A program made the position numbers and the translations under genes. Shown here piece after piece: positions 45,061 to 56,010 of a stretch of DNA of 64,000 nt. Positions within the stretch are counted from its first letter, which is position 1. Each line of letters begins with the position of its first letter. Source of the DNA: Areca catechu (taxonomy: Eukaryota; Streptophyta; Magnoliopsida; Arecales; Arecaceae). Where the stretch lies: assembly GCA_021397845.1 (NCBI GenBank), contig CM038038.1:67874748-67938747 (forward strand), in the 5' to 3' direction. The notes under the pieces were generated by a model, which saw only the letters and a program-made list of their open reading frames with translations, was not told the DNA's origin and searched no databases.

Positions 45061-45981
45061 TTTAATTTCTTATGGTACTATGGGTCAAGAGTTTGCAAAG
45101 TTAATGCAGGGTGAGTTCGAGATGAGCATGATGGGAGAACTTAACTTCTTCCTCGGACTCCAGTAAAGTAAACCAAGGGGATCTTCATCAACCAAGCTAA
45201 GTACACAAAAGAAATACTAAAGAAGTTTGGGATGGAGAACACCAAGCCATTAGGTACGCCTTTGAGCTCTCTTGTAGACTTGACAAAGATGAATCAGTAA
45301 ATCTATTGACCAAAAATTATATCGTGGCATGATTGGTTCATTGTTATATTTAACTGCCAGTAGGCTAGATATCATGTTTAGTGTTTGTATGTGTGTTAGA
45401 TATCAGTCTAATCCTAAAGAGTCTCATCTTTTGGCTGTTAAACATATACTTAGATATCTATCTGGCTTAATTGAGATTGGTCTTTGGTACTCTAGAGATT
45501 CTTCATTTGAATTGATTGCTTATTCTGATGCTGACTTTGCTGGGTGTAAACTTGATCGTAAAAGTACCAGTGGAACTTGTCAGTTTCTTGGAGTAAATTT
45601 GATCTCATGGAGTAGCAAGAAACAGAATTCAGTTGCTCTATCTATGGCGAAAGCAAATATATAGTAGCTGGAAGCTGTTGTACTCAAATCCTATGGATTA
45701 AAAAGCAACTCGAAAATCTTGGCATTAAACTAACTAAGACACCCATAAGATGTGACAATACTAGTGCAATCAATCTAACTAAGAATCCTATGCAACATTT
45801 AAGAAGTAAACACATTGAAATAAGACATCATTTCATAAGAGATCATGTACAAAACTTTAATGTGGTACTTGAATTTGTGTGTACTGATGATCAATTCGCT
45901 GATGTGTTTACCAAACCCTTGAGTGAAGAGAGATTTTGTATGATTAGAAGAGAGTTAGGTATCATTGATCCATTCTCCTAG
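45061..45981 (+). pseudogene. Sirevirus C: RT end and RNase H
   Basis: 5'-truncated. The first readable part is FAKLMQGEFEMSMMGELNFF (~45090), then TKGIFINQAKYTKEILKKFG, RNase H-linked MIGSLLYLTASRLDIMFSV (45329), DADFAGCKLDRKSTSGTCQF and the C-terminus DQFADVFTKPLSEERFCMI, stop 45981. One frameshift near 45165, stops near 45300 and 45661. The sequence is typical of the Sirevirus (SIRE/Maximus) branch of copia. Confidence 0.87.
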
Positions 45982-47144
45982 AACTCTCTCAAATTCCATC
46001 TTATCCAAGTTGTTTTTACTCAAAAATCATTTTATTAAGTCCCAAAAGATTTTAAAACTTTCCTTGAATTTTTGAAAATTTCTCTGATTTTTTTTTGGAA
46101 ATTTCTTTGCCAAGTGTCGACACTTGGATTTTGCGAAGTGTCGACTCCTGACAAGTGTCGACACTTAAGAAATTCCAAGTGTCGACACTCGCGGAAATTT
46201 TAAACTTTTTTAGGGAAGAACCGAGCTTTTGTAATTCACTTTCCACCATTTTCTCCCAAGCCAAAAGTCCTCAACCCTCCGAAATCAACTCTTTCCCTCC
46301 TTGCCCCATCAAAATCAAGGTAATCCTCTTCCCTTTCATTCATTTTGAAATCATGAACCCTAGTTTTTTATTTTCCATCCATTTTAATGCATTTAAATCA
46401 GGTTTTTGGATATTTTAAAATGTTTCTATGTTTCCATTGTGTGGGAAACTTGTTTATTCACATTATTCATGGATTTCCTCTAGGATTTTGAACGATTTCC
46501 TACCTAAACCATCCGATTTTCACCCTTTTAGTGTTGCATTCATTTTTTGGCCGAAAATTCCAAGATTTTCATTTTAATTTCAGATTTCTTAGCTATGTGT
46601 TAGTTTTTCTCGGATTTCATTCATATGGAAGGAGTGTTTGTCTTGATTTCATGATATACATTTCGATTTTACTCCTCTTTCCACTATTTTATTGTTGGAC
46701 TACCTATTTTTAAACCTAAAACCCTAATTTTCTTTGTTCTTCCATGGGTTTTTCTTATCTAAACTTTTTATATATTTAATGGTGTTTAATGTGCCCTAGT
46801 TTACTAAGTTTAGGTGTTGGGATAAAACACATTTGATAGTTTTCCTCTTTTTAAACTATTAAAACTTTACTCGGCATTATTTTTATCACTTCAACCAGTT
46901 TTCTAAAAGCTTTTATCTCTCGAATTCATGTTTTGAAGTCTATCCTTAAGTCAATTTGATTTTTGCTCCAGTTTTCAAAACAAACCCTAACTTTTATTAA
47001 ACCAGTATCCTTCTTTTAGGAAAACCTAGGCTTGTTTAGTCTCCTTAAGTCTAACCCTTGGCCGATCTTTAGTTCTCAACCTGCTTAAAACTTGTCCACC
47101 CTTCAGTATGTTTACCCTCTTCGTTTCCCTTCTTGCTCAGCTTG
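45982..47144 (+). other. Sirevirus C: interval between pol and the envelope-position ORF
   Basis: No gene. Palindrome cluster at 46111-46192. Otherwise T-rich. Confidence 0.6.
46111..46192. repeat. Palindrome cluster downstream of the C pol
   Basis: Four versions of CAAGTGTCGACACTTG in 82 bases, the first a perfect 16-base palindrome. Confidence 0.92.
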
Positions 47145-48789
47145 TTGTAATGGGTCCGAGGAAGAGACTAGCTGTTAGGAGTAGGACTGGACAGAGTTCT
47201 CAGAGGAGGACGAAGACCCGACACGATATTGGACAGGCTAGTAGTTCTGCAGCTCTAGTTTACCCCTGTAGAGAGGATGGCAGGGAAGGTCGTGGCTGCT
47301 GGCAGATGGATCGACTTGGAGTTCTTTGACAGGAAACACTTCCTGATTTAGTAGATACTCTTAGATGCCGGATTAGTACCATTCTGCACTATGTAGGAGA
47401 GGTACTATCCTCATATGGTGAGAGAGTTCTATGGTGCATTAGACTGTCGATGATTATTATGGAGCACCATAGTCAGGGGAGTGGAGATTCCTTTGTCTAT
47501 AGAGCTGTTGAGTAGAGTTTGGGAGATTCCTCATCGAGGTATCAGCACTTTCTCAGTAGAAGATAGGGAGGTAGCTTTTAGATATATTCTGGAGAGAGAG
47601 GATGTTCACGGTGTGACAGTGGTCACCGTGAACCAGTTGTCTATTGAGATGCGCTTACTATATCACATCACTGCTCGGATCTTGCTTCTGAAGACTGGAC
47701 AATTTGACTTCATCATGGAACGGGAGTTGATGTTGATGGTGAGTCTGATCCAGAGGACACTGATTGATCTACCCTCACTTATGCTGGTTCAGATGCACGA
47801 TGCAGCGACCCAGAGAAGTCATTGTCTACCATACAGGATGGCACTAACCTGTCTGTTTCGTGCTTGTAGAGTTCCTTTGGAGGGAGAGATCCCCAAGGAG
47901 ATTCTACACACTGATGTATATGACAAGCGGTCGCTACACCGGATGGGCTATCATTTGGTCGCAGGGCACTGGGTTAGGAGAGAGTCTAGCCAGGAGCCAG
48001 ACGAGGAGGATGAGATCAGAGAGGTTGAGGCTGGGCCATCAGGGCCAGTCAGTACACCTCCTTATGTTGCTCCAGCATCAGAGGCAGAGCCTGTGACTCC
48101 TACTACTACACCTTCGGCTCCTCCCCCATCTACTACTGAGATTTCTTTTGAGGAGCACTCCCGGTAGCAGTTTGCTGAGGTACGGAGTGAGTTAGTTGGT
48201 CTTGAAGTGCGGATGACTCAGCTGAGGATTGAGATAAAGGGCCTTAGAGACCCATATAGCTATAGAGCATGCTGTGCTACGTCATACTATGGAGGCGGGA
48301 TTCGCCCGTATCGAGGATTTACTCAGATCTTTCCTTCCTCCAGTTGCTCTTACTGCTCCACCTGTTGATTGAGATGATGATGACCACCCAGATGAACATG
48401 ATGACACTGATGAGGGTGGTGCTGGTGATGGAGATGGTGGAGATGGTGATGACTGTGATGATCCTGATGCCGATGATTCTAGTAATGGGAGTTCAAATGG
48501 CAGCATTGATCATGCTGGACGATATCAGATGCTCATTAAAGATGATCCTCTAGCTACACCTGCAGTCCCTCCTCCAGCTGATATAGTTGATTCCACTCTA
48601 GATTCCATTACTCCAGCTGAGATGCTTTCCCCTCCATCCACTAGATCTTCTAGGGTTGTACCCTTACTAGGACCTTCTGGCTAAACTAGGAGTCATAGGG
48701 CCTTAACCCAGGGACCTCCTAAGGCTTTAGTTCCTAGATCTAGGATTAGTGCCCCGATCACTCTTGAGCTTCCATCTGATGAAGATTAG
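47145..48789 (+). pseudogene. Sirevirus C: envelope-position ORF (plant transposon-protein type), broken
   Basis: Second ORF downstream of pol, in the place where SIRE-like elements carry an 'envelope-like' ORF. It starts MGPRKRLAVRSRTGQSS (47148). The best open stretch, 47481-48167, has VNQLSIEMRLLYHITARILL and LPYRMALTCLFRACRVPLEG, resembling the 'putative plant transposon protein' domain (Transposase_32 type), followed by a P/T/S-rich part. After a frameshift near 48250 there is a short coil (HTMEAGFARIEDLLRSFLPP), an Asp/Glu/Gly-rich run (~48370-48470) and the end LELPSDED, stop at 48789. I see no signal peptide or clear transmembrane segment, so a membrane role is not supported. Confidence 0.62.
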
Positions 48790-49358
48790 CCTCACAGATG
48801 TTCATTCTAGTGTATGTTATCTATGTTTTATGCTTATTTACTCCTATTGTATCATGTTGTTTCAGTGTTGCTGATGAGTCAGCAAATTTTGTACTGAAAA
48901 CCTAACTTGATATATATATGCATTTCACTTTGGTGCTTACACTGCTTGAATTCAATGTGTTTGAGTTTGGCTTTGACAATCTTGAATTAGATACTTTACT
49001 TTTTGGCTCTGATACCTGTTTATTCTTGAAAAACTGAATCTTGCATCTGCTCTACTACTTTTTGTCTATATGCACTTTTTGAGGGGGAGCTTACTCCCTT
49101 TTCTATTTAATGATTGACAAAAAGGGGGAGTATGATATATAGAAATAATTTAAATTTAAAATTTGATATTTCAAACTTCATCTTGCTCTTCAAAACTTGT
49201 TCTTAGATGAATTGTTTCACTAAGGGGGAGATTCATCCTTATTAACTATGTAAGTTGTGATTATGAGCTTGAGATCATATTTATGAAGAATCATATCTGA
49301 AATTTGAATTTAAAAGTTTATATACTCAAGGTTTTGTCATCATCAAAAAGGAAGAGAT
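48790..49358 (+). other. Sirevirus C: 3' region with multiple polypurine tracts
   Basis: GGGGGAG-type tracts at ~49082, 49124 and 49223, plus AAAAAGGAAGAGAT just before the LTR. Multiple polypurine tracts are a known hallmark of Sireviruses. Confidence 0.82.
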
Positions 49359-50815
49359 TGTTGGCTCTACCCCATGATTTTGATGAATAACAAAATGTTG
49401 AGTACATTTTGTGTACTAATGTCTATTTCTAGTTATGAGTTTTCAGGAAACAAGCATCTCAAATTCTCAAAATTAAAGTTTCGTGGCACGCTTTGGCATG
49501 AAGTATCTTTCACGATTTGAAGAGTCTTTTCCATGCAAAAAGGGCTTAAACAAGTTCAATTATTGCTTATTTATAGTGCATTTAAGTTTCATAAATGAAT
49601 CTTATGTTTTTGGCTTTATCAGCACTCATTTCTGAATTTTTGTAGAACCAAGTATCGACACCTGGAAGGCTAAGTGTTGACACTTCAGCATTTGGCATGC
49701 CAAGTATCGACACCTAAAATTCAAGTGTCGACACCTGAAACTCAAGTGTTGACACTTAAGTTTCCAAGTGTCGACTCAAGCTCTGAGACTTTTTGAAAAT
49801 CCAGAACTTGGCCATGGAGAATTTTTGTGTCAAGTGTCGACACCTGTGAATCAAGTGTCGACACTTGAAAGTTCAACTATCTACACCTAGAAATCAAGTG
49901 TCAACACCTGACAGCCAAGTGTCGATACCTAACAACCAAGTGTCAACACTTGGGTTCTGACATCCCTAATGGATCTATTTTTTTGAAGTACAGAAACATC
50001 TTTTCAAGCTCCAAACGGCTAGATTCGAAGCTTCAATGGTCACAAACTATTTTTTGAAAGTTTTTGAAGTATTTAAGCTTCACCAAACTCATTCTTGAAG
50101 CATTGAAGTCCATTGAAAGCTCAAAAGCTAATATTCCCTTAAGAACTTCACTTCAAAAGTCATTAAAAGAGAGATTCCCTGAAAAAGCTTACAGGACTAT
50201 CCTTTTATCATTCCAAAAAGAGAGCTTAAAGAATATTCCAAGGAGAAGACAAGACAAGCATCAATTAGAGCCTCAAAGCTTCCTTTCTACTCTTGAAGAG
50301 AGTTTGTTTTGTTTATTTAAATTGTATATCTGAGATTTTCTTATGTTTTGACCTAGCTTTCAAGGATTTCTTGAAAGTAGGTTGTTGTGGTTGTTGGTGA
50401 GCCAAAGGGACAAAACTAACTAGGGTTGACTTGTGAGCTCGAAGACAAAACAAGTGTAAAGGTTTATTGGTGAGCCTAAGTGATAAAACCAACATAGATT
50501 TTGACTTGTGAGCCTTTTGAAAAACAAGTCGGCTGTAATCTTGGAGAGATTATAGTAGAATTCCCAAGGGTGGCTTGGGGAGTGGATGTAAGTGCTAGGT
50601 TTGCACCGAACCACTATAAATCTTGTGTTTGTGCGTGCTTATCTCTTCTACCTCTTGTTTTTTGCTTCTTGCACTCTAATTATTGCTTTCCACTGCATAT
50701 AATATAGTGCATCAATTTCATTACTCACAAACACCACAAGGCCTGCACATTATTACTTTAAATTTTTTAAAAGGTCCAATTCACCCTCCCTCTTGGGCTC
50801 CATTTCTGGGCAACA
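49359..50815 (+). repeat. Sirevirus C 3' LTR
   Basis: Starts TGTTGGCTCTACCCCATGAT and ends CTGGGCAACA (50815), 1,457 bp. The block TTCACCCTCCCTCTTGGGCT before the end is typical of Sirevirus LTRs. No 5' LTR is left. Confidence 0.9.
49649..49954. repeat. Palindrome cluster in the C LTR
   Basis: About twelve versions of CAAGTGTCGACACTTG in 306 bases, spaced mostly 20-30 bases apart; the best copies keep the 14-base core with at most one change. Located in U3. Palindromic motifs in Sirevirus LTRs have been described as conserved non-coding features. Confidence 0.92.
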
Positions 50816-51692
50816 GTGTCCTAATTAAAAACCACCAGTCTGCTTAGGGCTTTTGCCTCTGGATCTCTAGCCTTAGACATCAGCTTCCAGTAATAAGTGG
50901 AGGGTTGAGTGCACTAGTTTTCCCACAAGACTTGGACCCGATCTATTGGGATCCCTAAATCAATTAGGTTTCTAGTTAATTTTAATTAGGCTAGGATTCG
51001 TATGAAGGTGGTTAGTTTAGGCCCAAGATAGGTGATAAAATCCTGTCCTGATCTGACAGAGTATGAGTACCCTTAGATTAGGTTAATGCAAATGATGAGC
51101 ACACGATGAAACCCTAATGCAATATAAAATCAGAAAATCAAAATGTTTTTTTTTTTTATGATTTATGAGGTGGAAAACTTAATTGTCAGTTGGTTAATTG
51201 AGAAAACAAATATGTCTTGGGTTTGGAGGGGGGTTTGGATGTAAGTTAAGTTAGCCCTAATCTAAGCATGCAGAATTTCAGCAAACAAGTTTTCGGTTTC
51301 ATGCAGATGTTGGTTCTATTTTTAGATCAAAAAAATAAAGAAGAATTACAGAAAAATAGAGGAAATAACAGGAAATAATCTCTACAAAAATCTAGAAAAA
51401 AAAAGTAAGTTTATGATGGAAAATTAGACCTAAGTTCTGACTCCTAACACAGAAATCAGCATGCAGGTTTTTTGTTAGGGTTTTTCTTTTACTGATTTTT
51501 TGTTTGTTTTTGGATCTGAAAGATTCAAAAAAAATCACAAAAGGATAGAGGATTAAATAAAAACTAATTATAATGAAAATTAGAGAAAAACAAAAATGTA
51601 TTGATGGGTAAACAGCCCTATGTTTATACTACTATTGTAGATTTCAGGATGCAGAAATTTTACCTACTATGCAAGAACATACCCTATCCGAA
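50816..51692 (-). other. G leader
   Basis: Between the C LTR and the G primer-binding site. No gene. On the minus strand it is the first ~880 bases of G after its 5' LTR, T/A-rich with homopolymer runs. Confidence 0.6.
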
Positions 51693-51704
51693 GCTCTGAT
51701 ACCA
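51693..51704 (-). other. G primer-binding site
   Basis: The minus strand reads TGGTATCAGAGC, a perfect 12-base match to the initiator-Met tRNA complement, five bases from the LTR end. Confidence 0.88.
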
Positions 51705-51709
51705 AAAAT

Positions 51710-53863
51710 TGATGAGGGATGGGATTCTAACATGATGCAGGATGACATGCAAGGGATGACATGAAGACAAACTAGATTAAAAAAGAAAGTATTTTCAGAT
51801 TTTATTATAGTTTAATTTCCAAAAATAGCCAAGATTAGGTTAGGGTTATCCTATATCAGTTAGTATCCTACCCACATGCTAGAAACAATCAAATAGAAAA
51901 AGAAAACTAGGATCCTTGGACTAAGAATGCCTATTAGGTACATGTTCTCCTTCAAAAAAATTAGACAAAGAAAGTTGGGATGGGTTAGTTTTACCTAGCA
52001 ATGACGTTCTTGAAGCCGTAGAAGGGTTCGCTCTGCTCGGATCAGTGCCTGAACAAAAAAGTCGCTTTCTCGTAGATCCACCAGCTTTTTACTAGATTGG
52101 TTTGGGGCAAAGAAGACCTTCATCCAGAGGGCTTGGTACCAGAAGGATCCTGCAAACATCAGAGGTTAGCTGCGTAGAAGATAAGAAAAATATGAAATGG
52201 GAGATAGGAAAAGGGAAGAAAGATGGAGGGGCGCCAGGGCTAATTTGCAGTCTGGAGGAGATGAAGATGGCTAGATCTTTAAAGGGGTAGCCTGGAGATG
52301 GACTTGGTGGCCTGGATGCTTGGAGGGGATGCTAGGATGTCTGAAGATAGTGGCCAGGAAGATGATGGGTGGGGCGGCCTAGGGTTGATGGAGTTTGGTG
52401 TGGGCGGCCAAGGGAAAAGAAAGAGATGGGCATCCTAGATGGGATGGAGGATGGGGCGGCCAAGTTGGAGAGAGGGGATGTAATGAGGACATTGGTAAGA
52501 AGAAAAAACTACAAACTAACAATCTTTAGTTTTAGTCCAATCTGTTTGTTTAGGTTTCCACAAATGTATGAAGAAATCCAACCTTATGAAGAACCTCTTG
52601 AAGACTCCTAATTCCATTTGAATGAAGCAAATATGAAGTGTTCAAGTCTACTTAGAGCCAAACAAATAAAACTAGTGAAGACCCCTTCTTTTCCAAGTCC
52701 ATGGGTCGGCCAAGATCATCTACATTGAAGCCCATCTTTGAAGACTATTGAAAGACCAAATTTAAAAGGACATATGGAAGGATTGGATGAAGACAAATGT
52801 TTCAAGGAGATGGTACCACATGGAGCTTCTAGGACTTTCTCTTATTAGGATTAGTTAGATTAGGAACTAATCATGTAATTAGTTACCAACTAAATATAAA
52901 TTAGTTGGCTTCTTAATGGCTGCCCTTGGCCTATAAAGAGGACCAAGGCCTCCTCTTATAAGGCATGCAATATTTAAGTTGAATGAAAGCTTGCTAGTTT
53001 GTCTTCTCTTCCACCTTGCCAAGTTCATGAGTTCTTCTTGGAATTTTGAGTGTTTCTCTTGAAGTTTGAAGCCTAGTGGAAAGAAAAGGAATTAGCATTC
53101 TAGGTATTTTTCATAACCCTAATTTAGTGACTTGTTAATTGTAGTGAATAAGAGATTTTGGGCTTAGGGTTTTCTAGTAGAATGATTTTTTTTTGAAATT
53201 CATTCTATGCCAAGGAAACCCTAGAAAACCCAACACAAGTAACCCTGTTGGACATGGTTGACATAACTTGAGGGCCAAGAAAACCCTTTTGGGCTAGGGC
53301 CTTGACTCCTTGTTGGTCTTGGAAGACATCTGCTTGGACTTGGGCAAAGCTTGGGCATCTTGGACTGGGTCAAAGCTTGGGAGGGGCATCAACATGAATG
53401 GGCCTTGGGATAGGGTGCCAAGGCTAGGAATCTAGGGTGCCACTTCTTCATGAGCTAGGTGCTAAAGGCTTCTTGGTCCTGGGCTTGGGAGGTGCCATCA
53501 CTTGATGTCTGGACTAAGGTGCTCTCTTGTGGGCTTGGCAGCATGAAAGGGCCTACGTATTTGGGTTCCACTACTGGGGAGGCCTGAGTAAGGGTCCAGG
53601 TGCATGGAATCCAGTTTTGATTGGGGGAGGGCCTGGTGAATCTCCTGGTCTGGTGACTCTCTTCTTAGTTCTTGTCTTGAAGGAAAATATAGGACTCATA
53701 TTGGACAAAATCAAGGGACTACAACTGACTTAGTGAACTCAACTAGCTCACTTTATTACAAGACTCAAAATTAGACTTCATTACAGGACTCAACAAAATT
53801 GACCAATACATGAATTAGAGATTGGAACCTTGAAATTTTGGTCTGGTCCTGATGTCCTTATCA
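51710..53863 (-). repeat. G 5' LTR with an internal foreign segment
   Basis: TGATGAGGG (51710) to GTCCTTATCA (53863). Homologous to 39622-40995 on both sides of 52479-53235, where ~260 bases of the LTR are replaced by 757 bases of other sequence. It keeps the U3 start missing from the 3' copy; on the minus strand this continues the E-type coding tail (RTRPKF) for 16 codons. Confidence 0.85.
52479..53235. repeat. LTR-like segment replacing the promoter part of the G 5' LTR
   Basis: Begins TGTAATGAGG, ends AACCCAACA, 757 bp, with CTATAAAGAGG near 52935. It looks like a solo LTR or small terminal-repeat element. No target-site duplication is seen and the G sequence from about 40396 to 40655 is missing, so a simple insertion does not explain it. 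Confidence 0.5.
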
Positions 53864-54652
53864 GGGGCCATCTTGTTCGAGGCCTTCTTCCTTGGATAGT
53901 GAGGAAGAGGAAGTCCTTGTAGTGGCTCACAGGGGTCTCTATCAGATGGGGATTGTCATTATGCCCCCTGTGGCTCCTCCCCCTCCTCCTTCTCCTTCTC
54001 CCCCTGTCAAGGAGTCGGCCGGTCCCATCGGCATTGCTTCGGTGATGATCGGTGAGGACCTCCTCCACACCTGGAGGGTGTATAGGATCCTTCATTCCAT
54101 CCAGCTCTCAATCCTGGGACCAGAGGAGCGGGTCACTTCCAATGGCCTGGGTCGAATTGCGTTGTACGAAGATTTTTTCTTCGGGGGCCTCCATCTTCAT
54201 CTCCACCCCTTCTTTCTTTCCTTTTTGAGCAATTATCGACTGGTCCTAGCCCAACTCACTCCCAATGCCATCTGGACCATTTTTTGTTTCATTGTCCTTT
54301 ATTACTTCCATGGGATTGTTGCCCATTTCTCTCTCTTCAGGATTTTGTTCACCTTGAAGTGCCACCCAGTTAACAATAGGTGGTGGTTCATGGCCCCCTG
54401 CTTGGGGGCTATCAAGCTTGACCTGCCCTCTTCCATCAAGGGATGGAAAAGTAGGTTTATATTCACGTTTGTTGAGGGGATGGACTAGGTTTGGAGTGAC
54501 CCGGACTGCTCCCCCAACGGGCAGTTTGCAGTTAAGCTAGCCGACAAGGAAGTGTACAACCGGCTTGTCACTTCTGAGGTCCTAGCTCTTTGGGACTTGT
54601 TAATTGAGCAGAACCTCATGGACGTCGATGTCAGCCAGGCCCAACCTCAAGG

Positions 54653-54734
54653 TAAGGCTCGCTGCCGGGCTTCCTTTTCTTCCAAGTTGATCCGGCTTCA
54701 ACAAGAGACTAACTAGTTTCTCTTATCTTGCAAG
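54653..54734 (+). other. Candidate intron 1 of the H antisense ORF
   Basis: Donor CAAG|GTAAGG, branch-like GACTAAC 25 bases before the acceptor, pyrimidine-rich TTTCTCTTATCTTGCAAG. 82 bases. The joined frame is off by one base in this decayed copy, so support comes from signals only. Confidence 0.5.
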
Positions 54735-55321
54735 GATAAAGTTCAACATAGGCGAGCTCCTCAGCATGTCCAAGAAGAGGGCCACTTCTGTGTGGCCCGA
54801 AGGGGTGCCTGCGAAGAAGGTCGAGGAGGAGCTGGGGTAGAGGCCTGGCAAGGAGCTCGCTAGAAGGGGGCCCACCCCACACCGGTCGCACCTGGGCCAG
54901 TGACCCAGCCTTTAGCCCGCAGGCCCAAGAGTAAGGCTAGGCCTCTAGACAGGACCACGCCAATAGCCTCGATGGCCCCTCCGTGATCTGAAGCTCCACC
55001 CGAGCCGAAGGTGGTGGAGGTGGCAGGAGACACCGCCATAGGAAGACCAGCCCCATCGCCTAGAGACAGGGCCTCCAGTAGCCAGCCTACTACCACCGTG
55101 CCTCCGCTAGTAGCCACACCCGAGTCCTCAGAGCCATTCGCAACATTGAGCAGGGGATGAAGAAGGTGTCCCATTACCTGCCTCGAGATGCAATGCTGAT
55201 GAAGGATGAAAAGTTGGCAGAGAAAATCCTTAATGCCCTCATCTAGCTGCAGGACCACCAAGAGAAGAGCGGCCAATAGCTGGTGGATGTGGTCACCAAC
55301 GTGTGCCCCCAGCTCCTTTTG

Positions 55322-55392
55322 GTGAGTCACCTTCTTAACCACTTCATTTTCCTCTTTTGCCCAAGAGACACTGACTAACATTCTTCGTGCAG
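55322..55392 (+). other. Candidate intron 2 of the H antisense ORF
   Basis: Donor TTTTG|GTGAGT, branch-like CTGACTAAC, acceptor TTCTTCGTGCAG, 71 bases, phase 0. The frame before (TNVCPQLLL) and after (VVVDVQLL) joins directly and continues into the coil. The F-region remnant has a similar signal pair at 21793-21891. Confidence 0.68.
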
Positions 55393-56010
55393 GTGGTCGT
55401 CGATGTCCAACTTCTTTGAGACTCCTACCAAGGGCTGATGAAGCGGGACTACCAGCTCCGCAAGAAGCAAGATGAGGCCTGGGATCATGCCACCCGAGCT
55501 TAAGAATTGGAGGGTCAAGTGAAGGCCCTCCAAGACCAGCTGGCCAGCTCCTAGACAAGGACGATGGAGTTGGAGAAGAGATCTGCCGAGCTCAATGGAG
55601 CATTGAAGGCCGAGAGGGGGAAGACCCTCTATTTGGTAGAGAAGGAAATGAGCTCTATGATGGAGGTGGCCTGCTTGGAGGAAAAGATGCAAATCCTTCA
55701 GGCACAGCTCGAGGAGGAGGTAGCCCGGACCGTGGTGGCCCTGGAGAAGGCCATGGCGGCTATGGCATTGATGGAGGCGGAAAAGAAGGAAGCCACCAAG
55801 GTCGTCCACCACTTCAAGGCATCTGAAGCCTTCAAGGATGAGGTCACCAAAGCCATATTGGACTCCAACCACCAAGAGTTCAATGACTTCAAGGGCAAGG
55901 CCGTCCGCCTCTTCAGGACAAAAGGGCAGGATAACATCAAGCCCGAGCTACCACTTCCCGGGGCACCGAGAGTTCATGTAGCCGAAGCAGAGCCGGATCC
56001 AGAGCTATAG

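Larger units (their letters stand above)
39622..53863 (-). mobile_element. G: gypsy-type element inserted in the H antisense ORF
   Basis: Bounded by a perfect 5-bp duplication, GGGGC, at 39617-39621 and 53864-53868. LTRs lie at 39622-41011 (3', truncated) and 51710-53863 (5'). The primer-binding site left of 51710 shows minus orientation. LTR ends are TGAT/ATCA on the intact copy. The LTR start is related to E1 (GGACATCAGGACC against GGACACCAGAGGC), so G is probably a chromovirus relative. Its coding region is absent, replaced by B and C (41012-50815). Confidence 0.85.
53869..56010 (+). pseudogene. H antisense ORF, main part (Transposase_28-like)
   Basis: Continues from 39621 in phase. Acidic start (SLDSEEEEVLVVAHRG), proline run (~53960-54010), then the family domain: GRIALYEDFFFGGLHLHLHP, LVLAQLTPNAIWTIFCFIV, NNRWWFMAPC, PSSIKGWKSRFIFTFVEG. 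A stop at 54486 and a 1-base shift near 54600 follow. Later parts: MSKKRATSVWPEGVPAKK (~54770), a proline-rich stretch, and a long coiled coil (55393-55900; LEKRSAELNGALKAERG, LEEKMQILQAQLEEEVART). Two candidate introns are listed separately. The protein runs opposite to the LTR direction. Its function in Tat-type elements is not known. Confidence 0.75.

Noticed and set aside
47145..48789. A true viral envelope gene in C
   Set aside because: No signal peptide or transmembrane segment is visible and the core resembles a plant transposon-protein domain.
49649..49954. Palindrome cluster as a CRISPR-like array
   Set aside because: Units are palindromic and irregularly spaced, spacers are short and unequal, and the site is in an LTR of a plant element.
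53790..55875. Minus-strand ORFs opposite the H antisense ORF (for example 54860-55558)
   Set aside because: They are the complement of the coiled-coil and proline-rich coding sequence, which has family motifs on the plus strand.
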